64,000 nt of DNA, from NCBI GenBank assembly GCA_902786465.1, contig CADACQ010000012.1:1-64000 (forward strand), in the 5' to 3' direction. Positions 36,692 to 44,576 of this stretch are shown piece by piece (position 1 is the first letter of the stretch; each line of letters starts with the position of its first letter). The notes under the pieces are model-generated. The model saw only the letters and a program-made list of their open reading frames with translations, was not told the origin of the DNA and ran no database searches. The translations under genes were made by a program, and so were the position numbers. The DNA is from an uncultured Eubacteriales bacterium. GTDB lineage: Bacteria > Bacillota > Clostridia > Christensenellales > CAG-138.

Positions 36692-37909
36692 ATGGCAATC
36701 AATACCACCGCTTCTACCGCAAGCAACACCTACTTCAACAAGACCTTCTACGACCGCAAGCTCCTGGACACCGCCAAGACCCGGTTCGTCCACGCCAACT
36801 TCGGTCAGAAGCGCTCCATCCCCCGCAACAACGGCAAGCGGGTGGAGTTCCGCAAGTACGACCTGTTCACGCCCAACACGAACCAGCTCACCCTGGTGGA
36901 GGGCGTGACCCCCACGGGCCAGAGCCTGAGCCAGTCCAAGGTGGAGGCCGAGGTCAAGCAGTACGGCGCCTACGTGGAGATCTCCGACCTGCTGGAGATG
37001 ACCGGGTACGACCCCGTCATCGCCGATTCCGCGGAGCTGCTGGGCGAGCAGCTGGGCACGGTCATCGAATGGGTCACCCGAGACGCCATGAACGCCACCA
37101 CCAACGTCCAGTACGCCAACGGCGCCGCCTCCCGGGTGGCTTTGACCGCCAGCGACAAGCTGACCGTAGCGGAAGTGCGTAAGGCCGTCCGGACCCTGAA
37201 GAAGAACAAGGCCCGCCCCTTCGTCTCCAGCATCGACGGCGCGCCCCGCAAGCCCCATTTCGTCTGCATCTGCTCCCCCGACGCCACCTACGATCTGCAG
37301 AGCGATCCCCTCTGGCAGGACGTGTCCAAGTACAGCAACGCGGAGCAGATCTACTCCGGCGAGATCGGCCGCCTGTTCGGCGTGGTCTTCGTGGAAGCCA
37401 CCGAGGCCAAGGTGTACCAGCAGAGCGTTCTCAACGCCGTCAACGCCAACACCACCACCGCCACCACCTTCGTGCTGAAGAACGCGCCCACCGAGCGTGA
37501 GGTGGCTTACCTGTCCACCCCCGGGAACAAGATCATGATCGGCGACACCGAGTACACCCTGTCCAGCAACAACCCCTACGCCGCCGCAACCCGGACCGTG
37601 AAGCTGACCACCACCGTGTCCCTCACCGCCAACACAGCGGTGTTCTCCCGGGACGCCGGCGCGCCCGACGCCACCACCCATGTGGCGCCCGACGTGCACG
37701 CCACGCTGATCTTCGGCGCCGACGCCTACGGCGTAGTGGACGTAGCCGGGTCCGGCGCCATGGAGACCATCATCAAGCCCCGCGGCTCCGCCGGCACCAC
37801 CGATCCTCTCGATCAGCGGTCCACTGTGGGCGCCAAGGTGGCAGCCTATGCGGCCATGGTGCTCAACCCCCTCTGGCTCGTGAAGATCGAGCACTGCGTG
37901 TCCGCGTAA
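36692..37909 (+). CDS. Major capsid protein, N4-gp56 family
   Basis: The 405-residue protein matches the N4-gp56 capsid family, HK97-fold proteins of podoviruses. Blocks include TYFNKTFYDRKLLDTAK, NNGKRVEFRKY, VEGVTPTGQSLSQSKVEAEV, QYGAYVEISDLLEMTGYD and VVFVEATEAKVYQQS. It has an inserted Thr/Ala-rich beta region near 250-320 and ends VLNPLWLVKIEHCVSA. The frame is intact. AAGGAGG precedes the ATG. High expression is expected in a functional phage; codon use is GC-rich like the neighbours, so no recent transfer from a different base composition is visible. Confidence 0.93.
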   Translation: MAINTTASTASNTYFNKTFYDRKLLDTAKTRFVHANFGQKRSIPRNNGKRVEFRKYDLFTPNTNQLTLVEGVTPTGQSLSQSKVEAEVKQYGAYVEISDLLEMTGYDPVIADSAELLGEQLGTVIEWVTRDAMNATTNVQYANGAASRVALTASDKLTVAEVRKAVRTLKKNKARPFVSSIDGAPRKPHFVCICSPDATYDLQSDPLWQDVSKYSNAEQIYSGEIGRLFGVVFVEATEAKVYQQSVLNAVNANTTTATTFVLKNAPTEREVAYLSTPGNKIMIGDTEYTLSSNNPYAAATRTVKLTTTVSLTANTAVFSRDAGAPDATTHVAPDVHATLIFGADAYGVVDVAGSGAMETIIKPRGSAGTTDPLDQRSTVGAKVAAYAAMVLNPLWLVKIEHCVSA

Positions 37910-37931
37910 GGACGGAAAGGAAGGGTGACCT

Positions 37932-38156
37932 ATGGAACACGGGGAAGAGACCATTCGACTGATCTTGCCGGAAGCGGGCAACGGGCCCTACGTGGAGGGC
38001 GCGCTGAACGGCGTGAACTTCCGCATCCCCACCGGGGTGCCCGTGGAGGTGCCGCTGCACATCTACCGGGTGCTGGAGGAGAGCCGCCGGGGCGACCCGG
38101 CCAACGACCAATGGATGAACAGCTTCACCGCGGCCGGCGGCCGAAAGCTGGCGTGA
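37932..38156 (+). CDS. Small phage protein of unknown function
   Basis: I do not recognise this 74-residue protein. It is a compact beta-rich sequence (TIRLILPEAGNGPYVEGALN, FRIPTGVPVEVPLHIYRVL) with a charged tail. Its position after the capsid gene is where decoration or head-completion proteins occur. The frame ends seven bases before the next start, and GGAAAGGAAGGG precedes its ATG. Confidence 0.6.
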   Translation: MEHGEETIRLILPEAGNGPYVEGALNGVNFRIPTGVPVEVPLHIYRVLEESRRGDPANDQWMNSFTAAGGRKLA

Positions 38157-38163
38157 GGTGCCT

Positions 38164-38709
38164 ATGACCGTGCTGCAACTGATGAAATCGACCCTGCGCA
38201 AGCTGGACCGGCCCACGGACAACGATACCGTGACCCTGTACCAGGAACGGCTCATGGGGTATCTCAACGAAGCGCTGCTGGACCTGACGGCAGAGCTGCG
38301 GCCCTGGCGCCGGGACACGGTGACGCTGGCGAACGGGCAGGCGGAGCTCTCCAGCCTTCCCTGCACCTGTCTCAAGGTCATCGCCGCCCGGATCGACGGA
38401 AAGCGCCGTCTGTTCTACTACGGCTCCACCCGGGGCACGCTCCTGTTCCCCGGGGCGGCGGACGAGGCGGTGGAGCTCACCTACCGGTATCAGCCGCCCC
38501 TGCTGACGGAGCTGACGGACGAGCCCCAGCTCCCCGAGGGGCTCCAGGGGCTGATGGTGGAGTACGCCGCCGCCCGGGAACGGAGTCGATTCGACGCCGC
38601 CTCCCAGAACGCCGCCCGGCTGGATCTCACGCTGTATCGGGAGCTGAAGGGGAAGCTTCGGCGGAACTATCCGGCTCCGGATCAGTCCCAGATCTACCAC
38701 ATCTACTGA
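38164..38709 (+). CDS. Probable head-to-tail adaptor (P22 gp4-like)
   Basis: This protein of 181 residues is helical, with MTVLQLMKSTLRKLDRP at the start. A GYLNEALLDLTAEL helix, a central beta hairpin that contains ARIDGKRRLFYYG, and EGLQGLMVEYAAARERSR toward the end follow. Size, order and helical pattern suit the adaptor ring that binds the portal (P22 gp4 or the equivalent family). GAGG five bases before ATG 38164 supports this start over the GTG at 38158. No similarity beyond the general pattern can be claimed. Confidence 0.6.
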   Translation: MTVLQLMKSTLRKLDRPTDNDTVTLYQERLMGYLNEALLDLTAELRPWRRDTVTLANGQAELSSLPCTCLKVIAARIDGKRRLFYYGSTRGTLLFPGAADEAVELTYRYQPPLLTELTDEPQLPEGLQGLMVEYAAARERSRFDAASQNAARLDLTLYRELKGKLRRNYPAPDQSQIYHIY

Positions 38710-38722
38710 GGAGGAAAGAGCT

Positions 38723-40156
38723 ATGGCATTGCAGACCATCCGCTTCGGCAGCTTTGCCGGGGTGAAGCAGGGCGTATCCACCGGCGGCATCCCCCTCAAC
38801 TGGGCGGAGAACGCCCAGAACGTGAACACGGCCGGCGGGAAGCTGGATCGGGCCAAGGGCTATCGGGCCATCTATCCCTCGGTGACGGGGGCGGCCCGGA
38901 AGCTGAGGCGGCTGTTCATCTGGCCCCGGGAGTCGGGGCAAACGGACTGCCTGGTGGCTCGCCAGGACTCCCTCTTTCGCTACGACCCCACCGAGGAGGC
39001 CTGGGAGGACCTGTATCACTATACGGGCGACATGAACGCGGACACCTTCGACTTTTTGAAGACGAAGATCGGCAGCACCGAGACCCTGCTCATCGGCAAC
39101 GGCCTCGAACCCATCCTCAAATGGGTGGGCGGCAGTTCGCCCATCGCCGCCTTCGGCTCCGCCCAGGGCCTGTCCGACAAGGCGGTGAACTTCCTGGAGC
39201 TGTACTTCGGCCGTCTGTTCGCCGCCGGGGATCGGGAGCATCCCGCCCGGCTCTACTGGAGCCAGGCCCCCGGCGACGGGCGCACCATCGAGGACTGGTC
39301 CGCCGATGAAAGCAGCGAGAACGTGTCCGGCGGCCACGTGGAGGTGGGGACCGATTCGGACCCCATCACGGGCCTCTTCGCCCTGTCGAACCAGCTCTTG
39401 ATCTTCAAGAAGGACAAGCTGTATCGGCTGCTGGGGGATCGGCCCGGGAACTATCGGATCGTGCCCGTGGAGGCGGCCCTCGCGCAGCCCATCCACACGG
39501 CCTGCGTTCTCTACGGGGACCGGCTTTTCTTCCTGACGGACAAGGGCCTCTACTTCTACGACGGCCAGACCGTGCGCCGGACCGCCCACGGGGCGGACCT
39601 GGTGCCCCTCCTCCAACAGGTGGACTTCTCCGCCGCGGCCTCCGCCGCCTGCGGGGACACCCTCTACTTCGCTGTGAAGGAGCATGCGACCAGCGTCCAC
39701 AACGATCTGCTCATTGAGTACGACGTGCTTCGGGACTGCTTCCTGCTCCGGCGGGGGTTCGAGACCGTGGACCTGACCAGCTGCTACGGCACCCTGTACG
39801 TGCTGACGGGCCGGGGGGAGGTGGCCGTCCTCAACGAGGGGGACACCTACGGTGGGGACCCCATCGCCGCCTTCTGGGAGACCCCCTGGCTGGACGGGGC
39901 CTCGGCCCTCACCATCAAGCAGGCCGTGGAAGCGGTGCTCACGGGCACCGGCGGGCCCTTGAAGGTCCTGGCCCTGGGGGAAGCCCGGGAGGGGGACAGC
40001 GTGGGCACGCTCCTGGGCGAAGGGACGCCCACGGAGTTCCTGCTCCGCAGCGTGGGCCGACGGCTGAAGCTTCGGATCGAGAACGTGAACGGCAGCGACT
40101 TCGACCTCTCCGGCGGGGCGGAGCTGCTGTTCGATGAGCAGCGACGGGTGTTGTAA
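38723..40156 (+). CDS. Probable neck/stopper propeller protein (P22 gp10-like)
   Basis: The 477-residue protein is beta-rich with repeated blade-like units: LFRYDPTEEAWEDLYHYTG, LLIGNGLEPILKWVGG, ALSNQLLIFKKDKLYRLLGD, LTDKGLYFYDGQTVRRTAHG and CYGTLYVLTGRGEVAVLNEG. It begins with MALQTIRFGSFAGVKQG and SWAENAQNVNTAGGKLDR-like IPLNWAENAQNVN, as in podovirus DNA-stabilisation proteins that plug the portal after packaging. The assignment follows position and fold. TGAGGAGG lies before the ATG and overlaps the previous stop. Confidence 0.65.
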   Translation: MALQTIRFGSFAGVKQGVSTGGIPLNWAENAQNVNTAGGKLDRAKGYRAIYPSVTGAARKLRRLFIWPRESGQTDCLVARQDSLFRYDPTEEAWEDLYHYTGDMNADTFDFLKTKIGSTETLLIGNGLEPILKWVGGSSPIAAFGSAQGLSDKAVNFLELYFGRLFAAGDREHPARLYWSQAPGDGRTIEDWSADESSENVSGGHVEVGTDSDPITGLFALSNQLLIFKKDKLYRLLGDRPGNYRIVPVEAALAQPIHTACVLYGDRLFFLTDKGLYFYDGQTVRRTAHGADLVPLLQQVDFSAAASAACGDTLYFAVKEHATSVHNDLLIEYDVLRDCFLLRRGFETVDLTSCYGTLYVLTGRGEVAVLNEGDTYGGDPIAAFWETPWLDGASALTIKQAVEAVLTGTGGPLKVLALGEAREGDSVGTLLGEGTPTEFLLRSVGRRLKLRIENVNGSDFDLSGGAELLFDEQRRVL

Positions 40157-40220
40157 AGCGCCCAGGGTCATGCCCGAGGGCGTCTCTGCGGAGGCGTCCC
40201 CGGGCGGAAAGGAGAGAACG

Positions 40221-40406
40221 ATGTCTTACGAAGCGACGGGGCTCATGGCCCTGTTCCCGGTGTATCTGGAGCGCATGGGCCACGAGGAGGACCAGGAGGC
40301 CGTCAACAGCCGCATCGCCCAGAACGAGAACAATCTGAACCAGGATCTTTCGATCCTGTACAACAAGCTCCTGGAGCTGGAAGCGGCTCTGGCGGCAAGA
40401 GAATAG
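40221..40406 (+). CDS. Small coiled-coil phage protein
   Basis: This is a 61-residue protein (MSYEATGLMALFPVYLERM, then NSRIAQNENNLNQDLSILYN and ELEAALAARE). Its C-terminal half is a heptad-like coiled coil. In P22-type gene order the tail needle (gp26), a trimeric coiled coil, sits here, but this product is far shorter. GGAAAGGAGA precedes ATG 40221. Function unknown. Confidence 0.55.
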   Translation: MSYEATGLMALFPVYLERMGHEEDQEAVNSRIAQNENNLNQDLSILYNKLLELEAALAARE

Positions 40407-40416
40407 TGAGGTAAAC

Positions 40417-41172
40417 ATGAGCGAACAGGATAAATACTACAGCAACCAGGCCTTCGAGACCATCTACGAGAAGGCCAAAAAGGACTACGCGCCCCAGCTG
40501 GTCACCTATACGCCCCTGGACGAGCAGACGCTGGCGGAGCGCATCAGCGCGGTGCTGCGGCCCCTGTATGATAAGGCTATCGCCGCCATCTTCCGGGGGA
40601 ACCAACGCCAGGACGCGGAGCTGGACGCCGACGCCATCTCCCGGGGCATGGGCAGCAGCACCTTCGTGACCGACGTGAAGCGGCGGCAGGACAACGCCGC
40701 GGCGGACGACGTGCGGGAGCTGGAGAGCGACTACGGCGCGAAGCTGGCCGATCAGCTCTACAAGGCCATGGAGGGCGAGCGGGATCGTATGCTGGAGGTG
40801 GAGAAGTTCAACGCCCAGCAACGGAACGCAGCCATGGAGCAGGCCTTCGCGGCAGCCAAGTATCTTTATCAGGCGTATCTGGAAGCCAAGGCCGCCCAGG
40901 GGTACGGCGGCGGCAGCGGCTCCGGCGGCAAGAAGGAGGAACGGCTCACCGAAGCCCAGGTGAAGAACTCCCTGGCCCAGGCGGTGGCGGCCGCCCGGGG
41001 ACAGGTCACCACCAACCCCAACGGCGCCGCCTTCTACGCCAAGGGCGACCACGAGACGGCGAGCCGGGTGACCAACAGCGACCTGCCCAAGTACGTGAAG
41101 AAACGGGCCCAAATGAACGGAGATTACTCCGCAAATCAGCTCAAACAGTTCCGGCTGATGAACCTGAAATAG
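40417..41172 (+). CDS. Phage virion protein, helical, possibly ejection-type
   Basis: The last gene of the cassette codes for 251 residues: a helical N-terminal domain (1-165), a Gly/Ser hinge (GYGGGSGSGGKKEE) and a short C-terminal domain (AQVKNSLAQAVAAARGQ, YAKGDHETASRVTNSDLPKY). In P22-like order this would be an ejection protein, and Ala-rich amphipathic helices fit. No family motif is seen. GAGGT lies before the ATG. The frame is intact, and no further phage gene follows. Confidence 0.5.
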   Translation: MSEQDKYYSNQAFETIYEKAKKDYAPQLVTYTPLDEQTLAERISAVLRPLYDKAIAAIFRGNQRQDAELDADAISRGMGSSTFVTDVKRRQDNAAADDVRELESDYGAKLADQLYKAMEGERDRMLEVEKFNAQQRNAAMEQAFAAAKYLYQAYLEAKAAQGYGGGSGSGGKKEERLTEAQVKNSLAQAVAAARGQVTTNPNGAAFYAKGDHETASRVTNSDLPKYVKKRAQMNGDYSANQLKQFRLMNLK

Positions 41173-41465
41173 GGTATGCAGCCCGTTTTTCCGACAGGTA
41201 TTTATAAAAAAGTTTGAACAATGTATGAATACCGCGGCATAAAACAGGCCATATTCAAGCCCGCAACCGCGGGTATGCAGGGGTGCGAAGATGGGTATGC
41301 ATGCCCTTCATGCGGTGGATAAGTCACAAAATCGCAACAATTCAAGGCCTCAGACTGTGGATAACTCGGTGGATGGTGTGGATAGATATGCGAATATGCA
41401 CCCCGCCGCGCGCGGAATGAATATGCAAATCCAGGCTGACGAAGCCGCAAGGCACCAAAAACAAA
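41173..41465 (+). other. Origin-like region with phased DnaA-box matches and short repeats
   Basis: This 293-bp stretch between the phage cassette and mreB codes for nothing credible. TTATCCACA (as TGTGGATAA, 41356-41364) is a perfect DnaA box. TGTGGATAG (41377-41385) and GGTGGATAA (41314-41322) differ by one base each, in the same orientation. Starts are 42 and 21 bases apart, so all are in helical phase. GGGTATGCA occurs at 41172, 41271 and 41292, and ATATGC-type words at 41388-41430. An AT-rich run (tttataaaaaagtttgaac) lies at about 41201-41220. These are typical parts of a DnaA-dependent origin, but also of a DnaA-titrating or regulatory locus. Confidence 0.6.
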
Positions 41466-41497
41466 AAGGAGGGACCGGCTTTTGGAGCCGATCCCTC
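41461..41497 (-). terminator. Intrinsic terminator of mreB
   Basis: GAGGGACCGGCT (41469-41480) pairs with AGCCGATCCCTC (41486-41497) with one G-U type mismatch. On the minus strand it is followed by CCTTTTTGTTTTT, just after the mreB stop. Confidence 0.88.
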
Positions 41498-41507
41498 ATT
41501 ATTCTTT

Positions 41508-42545
41508 CTATGCTTCGTAATAATCTCCTCGCCGGTAATCGTAGAGCACGTTCCGGTAGGTCTTGAGATCCTCCAGGACCCGGCCGGCGCCGATGGCCAC
41601 GCAGGAGGCGGGGTCCTCGGCCACGTAGCAGGGGACGCCGGTCTGCTCGGAAATGAATTTATCGAGGCCGTAGAGCTGGGCGCTGCCGCCGGTGAGGCAG
41701 ATGCCGGTCTCGGTGATGTCTCCGCAGAGCTCCGCGGGGGTCTGCTCCAGGGCGTCCTTCAGCTCCTCCACGATGGCCCTGAGAGGCTCGGAGAGGGCGT
41801 AGGTGATCTCGTTGCTGCCCAGCTGGAGGGCCAGCGGCAGCCCGCCGCCCAGAGAGCGGCCCTTCACGTCCATCAAAATCTCGTCCTTGCGGGGGTAGGC
41901 GGACCCGAAGCGGATCTTCAGATCCTCCGCGGCGGTCTGGCCGATGACGATGCCGTGCTGGCGCTTGAAGTAGCGGACGATGGCCGCGTCGAACTTGTCG
42001 CCGCCCACCTTGATGGAGGTGGCCTTCACCTGCTTGCCCAGGGAGGTGACCAGCATGTTGGCGGTGCCGGCGCCGATGTCCAGGACCATGGCGCCCTTGG
42101 GGGAGAAGATGTCGATGCCTGCGCCGATGGCGGCGGCCATGGGCTCCTCGATGAGGTAGGTGTACCGGGCGCCGGCGCCCTCGCTGGCCTCGATGACGGC
42201 CCGCTTCTCCACCTCGGTGGCCTGGCTGGGCACGGCGATGACGGCCCGGGGCTTGAAGAAGATGCGGCTGCCCACCACCTCCTGGAAGAAGGCGGAGAGC
42301 ATGCGCTCCGTGGCGTCGAGATTGGCGATGACCCCGTCCTGCAAAGGCCGGAAGACCAGCTGATCGTCCGGGGCCCGGCCCAGCATTTCCTTGGCCTTTT
42401 CGCCCAGGGCGGCCATCTTGCCGGAGCCCCGCTCCACAGCCACCACGGAGGGCTGCCTGAGGACGATGCCCTTGCCCCGCACGTAGATGAGGGAATAGGC
42501 GGTGCCCAGATCCACCCCGATATCGGAGGAGGAGAACAAACCCAT
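41508..42545 (-). CDS. mreB: Actin-like rod-shape protein MreB/Mbl
   Basis: MreB-family filaments guide elongasome peptidoglycan synthesis along the inner membrane. The 345-residue protein has IGVDLGTAYSLIYVRGKG (phosphate 1), the ERMLSAFF interaction region, and AVIAVPSQATEVEKRA. The phosphate-2 loop is MVLDIGAGTANMLV, and the adenosine motif is CLTGGSAQLYGLDKFI. The N-terminal MGLFSSSD helix can contact membrane. It is not next to mreC/mreD, so it may be the Mbl or MreBH paralogue rather than MreB itself. AAGGA lies upstream of the ATG. Confidence 0.93.
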   Translation of the reverse strand: MGLFSSSDIGVDLGTAYSLIYVRGKGIVLRQPSVVAVERGSGKMAALGEKAKEMLGRAPDDQLVFRPLQDGVIANLDATERMLSAFFQEVVGSRIFFKPRAVIAVPSQATEVEKRAVIEASEGAGARYTYLIEEPMAAAIGAGIDIFSPKGAMVLDIGAGTANMLVTSLGKQVKATSIKVGGDKFDAAIVRYFKRQHGIVIGQTAAEDLKIRFGSAYPRKDEILMDVKGRSLGGGLPLALQLGSNEITYALSEPLRAIVEELKDALEQTPAELCGDITETGICLTGGSAQLYGLDKFISEQTGVPCYVAEDPASCVAIGAGRVLEDLKTYRNVLYDYRRGDYYEA

Positions 42546-42660
42546 AGCGCTTCCTTTCAGGGTACATAGACCCAGTTTTCGATGATAAAATCATACCATC
42601 CCTGTCGAAATGTGACAATGAAACAAAGTGTGAAATATAGAGGTAGGATCGAAAGCCTTC

Positions 42661-42793
42661 GGCCCTTTTCTTGAAAGAAAAGGGCCACAAAAGAACTTTA
42701 TCTGGAATGTATAATGTGCGTGCTGGACCCATCATCCCCTTCGTGCTTTTCTTTTTCCGCCGCTTTTTCTTTTCACTGAAAAGAAAAAGCGGC
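42661..42793 (+). repeat. Composite hairpin element (133 bp)
   Basis: Type A hairpin GGCCCTTTTCTT (42661-42672) with complement (42675-42686) is followed by cacaaaagaacttta. After a 60-base spacer comes gtgcttttctttttcc and the type B hairpin with perfect 16-bp arms (42759-42774 with 42778-42793). It fills most of the 313-bp gap between mreB and engB; the rest (42546-42660) holds only the mreB promoter region, where I see nothing else. Confidence 0.88.
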
Positions 42794-42858
42794 AGAATGA
42801 AGTTGCAATCTTCATCCATCCCCGGTATACTCACATCATCACCCAAAGGAGCCGAACC

Positions 42859-43491
42859 ATGGAACCCTTTCGCATCAAGAAGGCCCTGTTCGTGACCAGC
42901 GTCACCGAAAAGGGCGGCTATCCCGAGAAACGACCGGAGATCGCCCTGGTGGGCCGAAGCAATGTGGGCAAGAGCAGCCTCATCAACTGCCTGACGGGCA
43001 ACGGGAAGTTGGCCCGCATCAGCGCCGCGCCGGGGAAGACCCGGCTGGTCAACTATTATCTCGCCAACGACAGCTTCTATCTGGTGGACCTGCCGGGGTA
43101 TGGCTTCGCCCAGCGCAGCAAGGGCGAGCGGGAGAGCTGGGGCAAGCTCATGGAGAGCTACCTGACCTCGGGCCGGGTGGACCACCTGTTCCTGCTCCTC
43201 GATATCCGCCACGAGCCCACGGGGGAGGATCGGCAGATGTTCCAATTCCTCCTCTACTACGGCATCCCCTTCACCATCGTGGCCACCAAGGCGGACAAGG
43301 TGGCGAAGTCCAAGCGCCAGCAGGCGGCCAACCAGAACGCCAAGCTGGTGGGCGCGCCGCCCTGGGGGCTGCCCTTCTCCAGCGAGACCGGCGAAGGCCG
43401 GGAGGCGCTCCTCGAACGTTTGGGCAGCATCGTTTCGGAAAAGCTCGGCTCTCCAAAAGAAAATGATGCGGAACCCTTGACAGAACCATAA
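42859..43491 (+). CDS. engB: Ribosome biogenesis GTPase EngB/YsxC
   Basis: EngB is an essential GTPase for late 50S ribosome assembly in most bacteria. The 210-residue protein has the TRAFAC GTPase motifs: G1 GRSNVGKSSLI, G2 in AAPGKTRLVNYY, G3 DLPGYGFA, G4 TKADK and G5 SSETG. The N-terminal FVTSVTEKGGYPEKRPEIA segment is family-typical. CAAAGGAG lies nine bases before the ATG. It starts a short plus-strand run of four genes that continue to the amidase. Confidence 0.95.
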   Translation: MEPFRIKKALFVTSVTEKGGYPEKRPEIALVGRSNVGKSSLINCLTGNGKLARISAAPGKTRLVNYYLANDSFYLVDLPGYGFAQRSKGERESWGKLMESYLTSGRVDHLFLLLDIRHEPTGEDRQMFQFLLYYGIPFTIVATKADKVAKSKRQQAANQNAKLVGAPPWGLPFSSETGEGREALLERLGSIVSEKLGSPKENDAEPLTEP

Positions 43492-43536
43492 CAAGAACGC
43501 ATACTATGGGTCGAGAACTACCCAGGAGATGGAACT

Positions 43537-43839
43537 ATGGCGTTACGGAAATGCCCCAAGTGTGAACTGAATTATCTCAAGCCCGGCGAGACCATCTGCC
43601 ACGTGTGCGCCTCCGCCATGAAGCGGCGGAAGACTGCCGCCGTGGAAGAGGAAGAGGTGGTCATGTGCTCCAACTGCGGCGAAGCGCCGGCGGTGAAGGG
43701 CCACGACCTGTGCGAGGAGTGCCTGCGGGAGCAAAAGCGGGAGGCCGAGCTGGAGCTCATGGCCGACAAGCTCCGGGCCGATGAGGCGGATATGCCCATC
43801 GAAGAGGACATCGACGAAGAAGACAGCGACGAAGAGTAA
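43537..43839 (+). CDS. Double zinc-ribbon protein with acidic tail
   Basis: I do not recognise this 100-residue protein by name. It has two CxxC pairs in KCPKCELNY and ICHVCASAM (first zinc ribbon) and in MCSNCGEAP and LCEECLREQ (second ribbon). A highly acidic tail (EEDIDEEDSDEE) follows. The layout resembles small zinc-ribbon adaptors around transcription or ribosome factors. AGGAGATGG precedes the ATG. It lies 45 bases after engB and 9 before the phosphoesterase start, so it is part of that operon. Confidence 0.75.
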   Translation: MALRKCPKCELNYLKPGETICHVCASAMKRRKTAAVEEEEVVMCSNCGEAPAVKGHDLCEECLREQKREAELELMADKLRADEADMPIEEDIDEEDSDEE

Positions 43840-43848
43840 GGAGTGAGC

Positions 43849-44550
43849 ATGCCCCGCATCTTTGCCATCGGTGATCTGCACCTGTCCCTGTCCGTGGAGA
43901 ACAAGTCCATGGACGTGTTCGGTCCGGGGTGGGCGAACCACGTGGACCGGCTCCGGGAGGGCTGGCAGGACACGGTGAGCGAAGACGACCTGGTGCTGAT
44001 CCCCGGCGACATCAGCTGGGGGCTGCGCCTGGAGGAAGCGGCGGCGGACCTTGATTTCATCCACTCCCTCAAGGGGAGCAAGATCCTGCTCAGGGGGAAC
44101 CACGACTACTGGTGGACCGGGTATACCAAGGTCCAGAGCATCCTGCCCCCGTCCATCCAGGCGGTGCAGAACAACGCCCTCGTCTGGGGCGACGCGATCA
44201 TCGGCGGGACCCGGGGCTGGAACACCCCCGCGAGCCCTGATTTCTCCGAGAGCAAGGATCGGAAGATCTTCGAACGGGAAAAGCTGCGGCTGGGCCTGTC
44301 CCTGACCGCCATGGACGCCCGGGAAGGGCGGTTGCGGCTCTGCATGCTCCACTACCCGCCCTTCAACGAGAAGGGGGAGCCCACGGACTTTGCGAGGCTC
44401 CTGACGGGCCGGGCGGACCATTGCGTCTATGGCCACCTGCACGGGCGCTCCTGCCTGGGAGGCTTCGAAGGGGAATACGAGGGGACGGCCTACCACCTGG
44501 TGTCGGCGGACCATCTTCGCTTCGTGCCCCAGCTCATCGCGGCATTATAA
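43849..44550 (+). CDS. Metallophosphoesterase
   Basis: This 233-residue protein has the calcineurin-type metal motifs in order: IGDLHLS (about 5-11), IPGDISWG, LLRGNHDYWW, HYPPFNEKG and YGHLHGRSC. The sequence matches the family of cytoplasmic predicted phosphohydrolases common in Clostridia. The substrate is not known; phosphodiesters or nucleotides are typical. ATG 43849 has AAGGAG at six bases. It follows the zinc-ribbon gene in the same direction. Confidence 0.88.
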   Translation: MPRIFAIGDLHLSLSVENKSMDVFGPGWANHVDRLREGWQDTVSEDDLVLIPGDISWGLRLEEAAADLDFIHSLKGSKILLRGNHDYWWTGYTKVQSILPPSIQAVQNNALVWGDAIIGGTRGWNTPASPDFSESKDRKIFEREKLRLGLSLTAMDAREGRLRLCMLHYPPFNEKGEPTDFARLLTGRADHCVYGHLHGRSCLGGFEGEYEGTAYHLVSADHLRFVPQLIAAL

Positions 44551-44576
44551 GAGATTTGCCTACATACACTGAGCCT

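Noticed and set aside
41173-41507. Chromosomal oriC itself
   Set aside because: No dnaA or dnaN gene is near, and only three boxes are present; kept only as origin-like.
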